Source: Brachionus manjavacas
Lineage: Eukaryota > Rotifera > Eurotatoria > Ploima > Brachionidae
Length of the DNA stretch: 64,000 bases
Reading direction: 5' to 3'
Assembly (NCBI GenBank): GCA_019054805.1
Contig: JAHQIY010000003.1
Location: 4,030,001-4,094,000, forward strand
Position numbers and translations under genes: made by a program
Shown here: in pieces, positions 12,263 through 24,200 of the stretch
Layout of the letters: each line of letters starts with the position of its first letter
Numbering within the stretch: position 1 is the stretch's first letter
Notes under the pieces: generated by a model
The model's input: only the letters and a program-made list of their open reading frames with translations
Told to the model about the DNA's origin: nothing
The model's database searches: none

Positions 12263-15200
12263 TATTGATTTAAGTCTCATAGGCAAAATAAAAAAAAAGA
12301 AAAAAAAAAAAAGAAAAAGTTAAGTTAAGTTCTTCAAATTCTACAAAATTTGAAAATAAAAATAATCAATTCACAAATTTGAAATAAAAATTAAATGATA
12401 AAGCAGAATTTTTAATCTTGGACATTAATCAAGTATTAGAAAATTAAAAATTGATTTCAAATAAACTCGGACAAGCAGAAAAAAATCAAATTTCCAGAAA
12501 ACATTTTTAACACTTAAAGGCCGGAGGGCTTTTTCGACCTTTTTTGCTATAGTAAGACAGCCTAATTATTTTATGTGTGAACGGGGTGACAACTTTTAAA
12601 TTAGTTTAGAAAATTGTTAATTTTCTATAGGCATTGGGATTTTTTTTCTAAAAATAAGTAATTGAGTGTACAGAGAATTTAAATAAAAAAACAGCTTGTA
12701 GAAAAAAGAATTTTTTTCTAATTTTTTTTGAGTCAAAAAATAAAATTTGTCAAAATGGGTGATTTTCTATCAAATTATGTATTTGGTTTAGGGTTTAAAT
12801 CTCAGATATTTTTATTTTATTTAAATCACCTTTTTTGCCATTTAATCTAAAAAATGTTCAACGAATTTGCTAAAGAAAAAAAATATTGCAATTGTTTTTT
12901 TTTAGACGGACTTTTTAAAGGGGTGAATTTTTGGGTCAATTCTGTTAATAGGGTATCACCCTATTAGGACCAAAATTCACCCAAATACTGTCAAAATTCA
13001 CACAATAAACCTTGAAAATAACTCATTTAACTCATATTAACCTTTGTAAAAATACATGGCAACCCCATCTGTGTGATTTTCAGGGCTAACCGGTTGAAAA
13101 AATTGTCAAATTGGGTTAACAGGATTAACCGAATTACCCCTCATCTCATTAACCCCAGTAGCTAACCGGGTGACCCAAAAATTTCGGACTAAATGGGTGA
13201 TTAAATTTCGCGTTTTCTATCGTTACTGAGTCTTTAGGAAAATTATCAAAAAAATAGGTGACCCGATTAGGCCATCTTACTATATTTATTTTGCTTTTTA
13301 TTCACTGAACATTTTTTTTCTATCTAGTTTTAATTCAAAACTCAAGCTGATTTAAATTATTTCTAAAATTAACACTGTAAAGACCAAACTCAAAAAAATA
13401 ATTTTCTAAAAGCTAACATCAACAAAAAATCTCCTTTTAGAATTTGATAATTTTTTATTTAATCTTATAGATTCTAGTTAAATTAACCAAATAGGGTTTT
13501 GTGAAATTCAAAACAACAAAATGATAAAAAGAACAGAAAAAAATGAAAATTCTAAAGGTTCAAACTTAGGGCCATTAAAATCCATACCACAAAACTTGAT
13601 TAGAATACCCCAAAATTTAATTTTTTCCCCAAAATATTAAATAAAATTCCCCAATTATTAAGATTATACATAAAAAACTAATTAACAGCAAATCAAAGAA
13701 AATTTTTTTATAAGTTTTTTTTCTTTATTTGTTTTCTGTTCCGAGATAGAGGTCCTTCAGAATAAATTATAAAAACCTAAAAATTTGTGGTAGTCGAAAT
13801 AAATTTCTCTTAAACTTAATTCTTTGAATGCAACATAATGCAAAATTCAAAATTGTTTCAAATATCAAGGTCTGCCAGATTTGCAGAGCTTAGCAGAAAT
13901 TAAATTTCAATAAAATTGAGCCTAGTGCATTTTGCAACATTAGCAGACTTTTACACTTGATGCAACTTTGAATGTTGCACCATGCTGCATTCACAGAACT
14001 AATTTTAAACTTTTAGAAAGAAAGTTATTAAATTTTTATACACTTCGCTCCATTCTAATGTACTGAACTTCACAAAACCCAAAATAGAATTATTTTTTAA
14101 CAAGTCCAATAGAGCTTCCTTAAGTTATTCATTATAAAAGACGGTGTAAAATTGGCACCGGTCATTCTAGTGAAACGAAAAAATTTGAACCAAAGAAAAG
14201 CTTTGTCTCGAAGAAAAGCTGTCTTACAAAACCTTGAACCTCTTAAAAGGATTATTGATTTTTTAAATGCATATGATGCTCAATCAGAACTCTCTGATGA
14301 TAATTATAACTATTATGAAAAGAATGATGACTTAAATAATGATTTTGAAGAAGAAATGGAAACATCAGATCATTCTAATACTGAATATGACTCATGAAGA
14401 AACATTAAAAAAAAAGAATGACATAACTTCCAAAAATGGAACGGTATGGATTAGATTGAATGACGTATAAGAGACAATTATAAGACAGGAAAGAAATTTT
14501 ATTAACTGGAATTAACCGCTGGATCTTGTGTAAAACTTGTAATAGAAAAAGATTTCTCGTCGAACACATTTGAGGTCGTTGGGCGATGAATTGCTGGAAA
14601 CGATTAATAAAAGCGTACAGCCTAAAACTCCAATCACTTTAGTTACTTGTAGAAAGCACTGAACTGATTCATCTCAAAAATTTTGAAAAAACGTGACAAT
14701 TCAGATTACGTAAGGGAAGGATATCTAGCTTTACTTATGACAAATAAAAAAATTTACATGTGATCCTAGTCTAGAGGAAAAGGCATTTAAACTGATATGT
14801 AAAATTTGCTACATATAAGGAATCTATAATAGAATTTATTTCTTGTATTTATATTATATATAAATAATTTCAAATTTTTATCTAAAAAAAAATGACAAAA
14901 ATGATTAAAGACAATCATTTATAAATTCAGTAGCTTTTTTAACATATTATAAATAATCATGACAATTTATATCGCCTTAAAAGCATATTTAATTTAAGGA
15001 TTTTTGTCTTAAATGAAAAAAAAATTGGTCTTTGAGTGCTAAATGAATAAAATAAGATCAAATTTAAAAAATTACTTTTTTAATAAATTACTCAAAATTT
15101 ACGAAGAATTACGTTGAAAAAAAAAGATTTTTTTCCATTGATTTTAATTAAAAAAATTAAAAAAAAATCGAAAATCATCGAATTTCTCGTAAAAATTATG

Positions 15201-18200
15201 AAATAGGTTTTGCAATTATCAATTATTTTTTTTAGATATTTTTTTATTTTTTTGTTTTAAAATCTCATAAAATTTACTTTCTGACAGTGAATACAAATTT
15301 TGGTTGGAAGCTACCACATAATCTGATTTTGAGAATGAAGATGCAATTACCACGCAATTAATTGTATTATTTATTGTTCTGTTATTGTCCTTACAGTACA
15401 AATCAATGGTCTGATCTAAAAAATTAAATTAAATCTTTTTCTTAAATATATTTTTATTTACTTTTTGAAATTGTTAACTTCTCTGTGATCAAGTTTTCTG
15501 CATTCTCATTTCTCACAGTAATATTATAGTTTCCAGTTGAAGAGTAATTTACTGAAAAAGGAATCGCATCCGAGTATAACTTTGGTTCAGTTAAAGCATT
15601 AATTAAAATATTCGACTTTTTCCATAGCTCAATTTTATGCAAATAATTAGCAGTTCCATTTATTACCATATCTTCGTACAATTCATATCGATTGGTATCG
15701 TAGAAAAATCTAGCCGTAAAACCAACTGATTCCAAATAAACCATATCGCCTTTCTTTGCCAAAAATGGCTGGGTCAAATAGAAACGACTTTTGCCTTCAA
15801 CGACTGTTGTTACCCAGATAGTGTAAGTAAAAGTAAGCGCCTTGATCGGGTCTTTCAATAGCTGATCAGCGCAGCGACTTGTCCTGACACAAAGTGTTGG
15901 TGAATACAGCACAAATTTTACTGTCCCTCCTAGACTGGCAAAGTATTCAAATCCATAAATCCAAGTATCATTTACAAATTCAGTATTTAACATTAAATAA
16001 TTTGCGCTCCAAGTAGTTTTTGTAGGCGCTTCATCAGGTATTGTCAAGCCAACATAAGTTTTGATTTGATCTATTTTTATTTTTTTAAATTAATATTTAA
16101 CCTTTTCTTCAAACTTGTAAAAATCACAAGTTGAACAAAACTTTTTCCTTTTTTAGAGCTTTATAAAATATATTTTAAAAACATAGTGCAACACACTGTG
16201 CTGCATCTTTTTTGCCTAAAATACTTTTTCTATTGTTAAAATAAAACAAAAATAGGACATAAATAAATTTAAATTGATTATTGTTTTACTAAGAAAGATG
16301 AAAATAAAGATTTTATTTTGGGCAAAAAAGATGGAGCCAAGTTTACTGCACCATGTTGTAGTATTTTTTAAAAAATATCTTATTGTCTTTAATTTATCAA
16401 TAAGGAAGAACTTTTGTTCATCTAGTATTTGAAATTCACAGCTCCTTAATTTTTTTTTACCATTAAATGAAAAATTTCCAATTTGACCATTTCCATAATC
16501 GACTTCGAAAGAATCTGATTTAGATCTAGATTTAATAAAGAGGGTGCAGTTGACCATTAGATCTAAAATGTAGTCTAAATCCCAGCAAATCAAATGGTAC
16601 CAATTTTCTGAAAAGAAAGAAGTAACAAATTTTTAAATCAAGAATAAAAATTTTACCATAAATTAAAGTGAATTGGCGAACTAAATTAACCGTGCTGTTG
16701 GAGATGTTTGCCTCAATTGAATGAATGACTGAACTTTGATTATTGAAAGGCTGGTACTGTTTATCAAAGAAAAAGTGATTTAAGAAATATTTTGTTTCTA
16801 TGATCATATTGACATAAAGTCTCCAATTTTCTGTCATGTTTAGTTTTCGAGAGGTTGTTGAAACGATCAGATAGTCTGACATTATAGTCGAATCATTGGT
16901 AGCATTCACAGCCAAAACTCTATTATAATCAAGAACGTTTAGAATGTAGCCTTTTTTAACAGATAAAGGGGTGACAAGAATTCGATTATAGCCTGGTACT
17001 AAATTAAATGCCCGTTCATTAATAATCAATTTTGGATTGAAAGCAGGCGAATCTTTGAATATTTTACTAAAGCATGAGTCTTCTAGACAATCGTCATATT
17101 TAATTATCTAATTAACATTAAAAAATAATAAAAATTTAAATTTAAAATTTTTTTTATCTACTCTAAATGAGACTGATCCTGCGATAGCTGCAAAAGCTTC
17201 AAATCCAATCAAATTTGTGTCAAATTTAACTTCGGTGCTTGCAAGACTAAAGATTCCAGACGCTTGATTTCGGAGTACTTGTGTGATGTTTTTACTCGGA
17301 TTGTATGAGCCAAATCGAGAAATTAGATTTCCTTTAAAAGTTAAATTTAATTTCAATTTAATTTCTAAATAGATTAATAATTAAAAATTTTGAACTTCAA
17401 GTCAAACTAGGGTCTTTTCAGTAAAATAAATCTGGATTGATACATCTGAGACATAGCAATTTTGTTAGAAATTGAATTATCGCGGAGAAAGATTAAGGAA
17501 ACATATGAAATGTGAATCTAAAAATTAACAACATAAACTAAAATTTTTATTTTTTAATCTTTAAAAAAGTGAACTAAAACAAAAATATTTTTGAGAGAAT
17601 TTTAATGACCAAAGTTAATTCTGAGGTTGACCTTGAATTTATTTTTATTTTTTAAAAAAAAATTTTAAAAGTCCTGACTTGGACTTTTTTTTAAAGACTT
17701 TTAAACAACTCTGAAAAAATCAAAATGACACTTTTCTAATGTTTTAATTTAATTTATTTTTAATTTTTACAAAAAAGTTAGTCTTTTGCCATCAATTAAT
17801 GGACTGACAAATTAAATTAAATTTTACTGACAATAAGACTAAATCTCCTGACGAAAAAACTACACATGATGACAAATAAATTAATTGACTGATAAAATAA
17901 TTATTTGAGTGACAAAAATACTTTTTTGATAAATTAATTATTTTTTCAACAAATTAATGATTTTGAGGTCACAATAAAAATCAAAATCTTGAACTTTAGC
18001 ACCAAAATCAGAAGGAAGCTTCAGACAATTATGACAAACCGTTTTGTCCAAATCTCATCATCAAGTTAGAGTCAACTATGAGAAAACGTCACAATTTAAG
18101 TTCATTCCTTACAATCTTAGAGAATTAAAGTACCAAATAGCTTTTCTTTTTTTTTCTCTTATTCACTCCTTGTGAAGCATAGGGTCATTAGTTTTGATTT

Positions 18201-21200
18201 CCACTCAAGTCGAACTAAATAGCTTAATTAGAACTAAAATAAAATAAAAATGAATAAAATTTTGTCAGTGCAAAATTATTAAATAGTCATCTCAATATAT
18301 ATATATTTGTCAGTCGTTTCGTTTTTTTTTGTCAGCTAATATAGATTAAATTAGTCCCCACTTTTAGTTATTTTTGTCATCTTAAAAAATTAGATTTGTC
18401 ACCCCCAAAAAATTTAAGCCTTAGTCGTTTATAAACATAAATGAAAAAACAAATCAACGTGTTTGGTAACAGTTTAAAATATAATTTTATGTTTATGATT
18501 GATTCACTTTTTATATGTTTCTTTAATCAATTATGACATTTCCTATAAGTTAGATGTACCTCAAGAATTAATCCTAAATAATTTTAGACTATTGAAAAAC
18601 CATGATTTGGCCTGCATAAATTCATGAAGAAGTTGTCATTCTGCATTCACTTGGTTGAGATTTGGTACTTCCAGTTTCTAGCTCTAGATACGAATTTAGA
18701 GGCTTTTCTTTGCTTAGTCTCCTAAAGTGTCTTTGATGCCCCTTTTGCTTGACATTGACAAGACAGCTGCAGCTAATTCGATACTGGCCTTATGTATGTG
18801 CAGCCTTACAGATATGTTTTTAAGTGAAAAAAAGAAAAATATTCTTTAAGTATATTCTGTATAGCCGAGTGGTTTGTGTGTTAGACATAAAAGCAGAGGA
18901 TTAAATGTATCTTTTCTTAGCATTGTGAATTTAGGAAAATTTTCGTATATTTTTTTCAGAAAAAAGCTTAGAAAATAATAAAATATACATTATTCTAAAA
19001 AGAGCGCTAGCAAGAGACTATTTTTTGCCCTTTTACAATACGCGAAAAATTAATTAAAATCTCGTTATTAAAAAAAAATTTACCATAGCAATATTACAAA
19101 AAAATTAAAGATCATTTTTATCAATTCGTTGAAAAAATATTTTCTTTAAATTATTTTATTTTTTGAATCTACATAACATGTAAAGAATGTTACACTAAAA
19201 TTATTTAAATTAATTTGTACTCTTTTTGCTGAAAATAAGAACTAAGTACCATTCTGAGTGGCATGAGGTTACCTTCAAATTATAAACTAATTATTATAGC
19301 TAATTTGCAATGAATGGTAATTCGTAGACCGCAAACAGAAATTAATAATGAAAAGAACTTATTTTTTTCTTTATTTATTAGTTCTGTATTTTTGGCAATT
19401 CTATATTTTTCTCTTAATTTTTTCATTTTTTTTTAGCTAAACTCAAAAGCTAAACACAATTTAGTCCCAAACTGTAACTATTTACCTGAAATACTATTGA
19501 CAGTCGCATTTTCTTCTATATCAAATTTAGTCTCAATTAAATCGTTGATATCATTTGTGGCTACAATCACAGTACAATGTATTGTAAAATCCACATTATT
19601 TCTTGAATCACCACAATAAATTTCTAAATTTCCGACTTGACAAAAATCACATAAATTTTTTTTCTTAATTTTATTAAAAATTTACTTTTAGGATCAAAAT
19701 TGAATTTTTTATTCAACGTATATGTTTCAATGCTAAAATTAGCGTCAAAAATTTGTTCACCTACAAAATTAACTTCAAAGTCTAAATAACTCAAAAATAT
19801 CCAGTGATCTATTATCGGATTGATGCAAAATCTATTTCTCTTGTTCATATCAAGCTGTGTTAAAAAATATTTTGGTGAAACAAAATCAATCATAAAATCT
19901 TCGAAAAAATCCGCACTACTATCAATACTGATTCTGCCAGTCGAATTCTGTTTCAAGTGCAAAAGATAACCTTTTTTAACTTTAAACCCATAAGGTAATC
20001 TAATCATGTTGTAACCCTGTTCAACTCTGATCTTCCATGTGTGTAATTCATTAAACGTTTCATAATAGAATACATTGTCAAAATAGGTCCTACAGCTTGA
20101 GCTTGTACCACAAAAAGAAAAACTTCGAATTGATAGATAAATAACGCCTTCAGTCCATGCATTCACTTCAAATCCTATCAATTTATGGTCATCTATAAAT
20201 TCGGTACTAGTTAGCAAATATTCCATTCGGCCATAGTCCAAGGACTCTGTTCCATAAAAACTGAGGTATGTGCTATAGCTGAGTTCACTTATTAACCCAT
20301 AGCCTTGGCTCGAATTTGTTTTGTTAACATAAAACTCAAAATCAGTCAAGTTATATTGGGATAGAATCAGCATCAGACCTTTGACTTGTTGGTAGCTAGA
20401 ATTTTTAAAAAATATGTCACCCTTAAATTCTGAAAAAATTAGTCACAAAAAGATAATTTTTTCAAACAAAAATATATTTACTTTTTGAAATACTGATATT
20501 TTTATTCAAAGTTAAATTGTTAAATGTAGCCTTAATCGAATGTATCCCAAATGACTCAAATTTTTTTTCAAAATAAAATTGATAAAATTTAAAATCGGAT
20601 ATAACTGGACTGATGGCAAGCCGCTGTTCTTCCATAAAACTTAGTTTTGAAAGAAGAATACTCGATTGATTTTCATAGATAAAAAAATCGGATAGAACAT
20701 GACTTGAATTTATTGCTACCATTCCATCATAACTTTGGTTAAGAACCAACATGTCTCCTTTTGACACATTAACTGAATTAATTGAATAATTGCCAAATCC
20801 CTCTGTAATGTTTAGTTCCCAAGTATGCTTCACTGTATATGTAGGAAACACCTCTATGTTCTTGTTAGTCAAATAATTCGAACAAGAAGAACCACAATTG
20901 GCAAATGATACCAGCTAAAAATTTAAAAAGGAAGTTAAAGAATTTATTCAAATTTTTGGTTAAATTGATAAATAATATAAGATTATTAATGAAAAAATGA
21001 AATGGTTTTAAAACATTTAAAAATTGCATAAATGAGTTATTACTTTTGAGAAATGAAAAAAAAATGATAATTGGAAATTTAGTTTATGAAATAGAAAAAT
21101 AAATAATTAAATTTTAAGAAAATTTCTAAAACAAAAATATTCAATTCAAAATTTAAATTAAACCAATAAATTTTAATAAGAATACTGGCTTTAAAAGATG

Positions 21201-24200
21201 TCTTAATAAGAATTTTGTGAAATTCAATGTAAAATGATAAAAATAACATAAAAAAATGTAAAAAAATTCAATAACTTTTTTTCTAGTGGCTTAAGCTTAG
21301 TTCTTTGAATGCAACTAATGCAAAATTCAAAGTTGTAACAAATATCAAGATCTGCTAAATATGCAGAGTTTATCTGAAATTTAATTTGAATGTTGGACCA
21401 TGCTGCATTTACAGAACTAATTTTAGACTGTTAGAAAAAGGTTATTTATTTTTTTTCTAATTTTTTCTTTTTTTCTATCATTTTGTACTGAACTTCACAA
21501 AACTCACAATAAGGATTAATATTAAAATCGCCTTGTTTTTTAACTATCTCTATTATTATCTCATAAAAAAATAATTTTTTTTTTAAAAAAGAATAAATAT
21601 AATTAAATTCCAAGTATTTAATTTTTTTGAATGATAAGAAATTTGTATTGACTATCGGTAGAGTTTTGATAAACAACAGCTTTTGGATAAGATTCACGCA
21701 GTCATACTACAACTACTACTTAGCATAAAAATAACAGAAGAATTTTTTATTTTTTTAAATATAAATTTATTTTATTCAAAATTCATAGAAAGCTATTAAA
21801 AAAAAAGAACTTATGTGTTTAAGAGTTCAGTAGACAAAAGCGTATTAGGGTAAAAAAAAATAAAAAATCAGCAAAGTAAAATTTTATGAAAATTCATATT
21901 TTTAAAAAGCTAACACTGTACATCAAATAATCAGTTCATCGAATTCTCTAAGGGTATTGAAAAAAAAATTAAAGGTTCTTTAAAAAATTTCCGTTGGAAA
22001 GTTTATTCCGAAATAATTCCTTTTTAAATATTTTGATTAGTTTCTGTGAAAAAAATTTAATTTCTTAGTCTTTGAGTCTTTTCAAATTTAAGTCAGTAAT
22101 TCGACTTAAAAAAAATCTTTTAAAAAAATTGGCTTAACTTCTATTTTTTTGTTTTGGAAATCAAAATAATTTTAAAAAGAAAGTAAAAAAAAATGAAGCC
22201 AAAATTTGAAAATCATCATTATTTCCAAAAAAAATTCCTTTTAAATTTTTTTTTATTTTTCAAGAAAAAAATTTGATCGTCAACTTAAGAAACTTTATTT
22301 TAAAAAAAATTGGAGTAATTAGGATTTAATTATAAGGATTCTTTTTAGTGCACGAATACAGTAAAAAGAATCGTTGAAAATAACTTGAAATTGAAACGTG
22401 AAAAAAACATATAGAAATATTGTATAACTGTTGGAAAAACATTAGTCAATTTTATTTATCAAAGTAAAAAAGTGAATTAAAAACAACAATTTTTTAAGTC
22501 ATAATTCATTTTTTTGTTCACTAGAGGTAACCATAAAGCATATAGGAAAGAATTTACGCTTAATATCTGTCGCACCAAACACTATAAGTGAAAATCCGTA
22601 CTTAACGACTTTTTAAGTACAGTTAAAAACTTAAATTAAATCAGTCAAGTTATATTGGGATAGAATCTATGTATGTAAGTCTTTCTCATTTTCATGATCG
22701 CTAAGACCTTCGATACTATTTACAGATGAAAAATAAACTTAGGTATTTTTCACTATTGAAGAAAAAATTTATGTTTTTTAACTTTTTTAAATAATAATGC
22801 TTAACTTTATGTTTTTTTCTCTGCTCTTGTATGTTCAACTTTCATTTTCATGTTTATGTGGTGTTTTTAATTTTCACTTTTTTTATGTGAATTTAATCCT
22901 CTACCCCTAAAGATTGCTTTACATAAATAAAAGTATTAATTTACCAAACAGTTTTAAAAATTTGAATCATTTTTGTGGTAAGCTAGACGATTTTTCGCTC
23001 AAAAACGGAAGAAAATTTACGGAAGGAAAAACAAATGGCAAAAAAATATTGCGAAAAAAAATTTAAAGAGGGAAAAAACCAAAATTACTGAAAAAAATAT
23101 TATTCAATTAGAAGGTTTGAAAAAAAGGTAAAGATATAGAGTAAGTCGGCTAAATTTTTAATGACATTGTCGAGTTTGAGGTAAATTTTGAACTAAAATA
23201 TAAAAAATATATTATATCATCTAAAAAAACGTCAAACTTTTGTTGCCGTTTTCTACGTTTCAGAAAATAATTAACAATTATCCTTTCTGAAATTTTTTAA
23301 ATATTTTTATCGTTTTTATGAATTAGATTTGTAGCCATTTTTGTAATATTTTTCAAAAAAATAAATATTTTAATTAAAAAAAAAATAATTGTTAAACTAT
23401 ATTTTTTTAGTCTAAAGGATTTAAATAATTTTTCATATTTTTAAAAGATTTTTTTTGATTAACGATGAAAAAATCCTTTACTAAAACATTTCCATAAAAG
23501 ATATCCTTTAAAAAAGGCGACCTCCTAGTAGACCCTTCCGCAAGCCTGCTTGCTGTAGCTTTTAATTATTATTATTATTAAAAGGAGAACTTGTACAGAA
23601 TTTTTTTAATAAAATATATTCAAAAAATCGTTAATTTTAGTTGACTAGGTTTTGAATGGAAAAGACTATAAATTTAGGAATTTTTTATGAAATTAATTTT
23701 ATGCCATTTTGTATTCTACACACTTAATTTTACATATTATTTATTTACTTTTATTTCAACAAGCCCAGAATTGATTGCATAAATCTCAAAGCCATTTAGA
23801 GAAGAATTTCGCCTAATTTCAGAATTAAGGAGTAAATATTTGACCGATTCCTGCGGCTCTAGATATTCAGCCGCTTGGTTATCAGTTGTAACTTAATATA
23901 ATAAAAATAATTTAAATTTAACAGTTTCTATACAAAAAATACTATAATTTAGCAAAATTGATTCATTGTTTCCAAATTGTATTCCAATTGTTGGATCGTC
24001 TAAATCAGTTTCTAAGTCAATTTTGCAACCAATTGTAAAATCAAGAGACTGATCCGGATCAGAGCAAAACATTTCCAAAAATTGACATTCTTAAGGCAAT
24101 TTTTAATTTAAAAAAGTTTTTTCTTTGGGTTTTAATTCTTTTTAAATTACGAATGTCTGATCCAAAGCAAATGCCCATAAATAAAATGAAAATTTTCCAT

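Noticed and set aside
18858-18920. Functional tRNA gene
   Set aside because: Only the A box is convincing; no acceptor or anticodon stem pairs.
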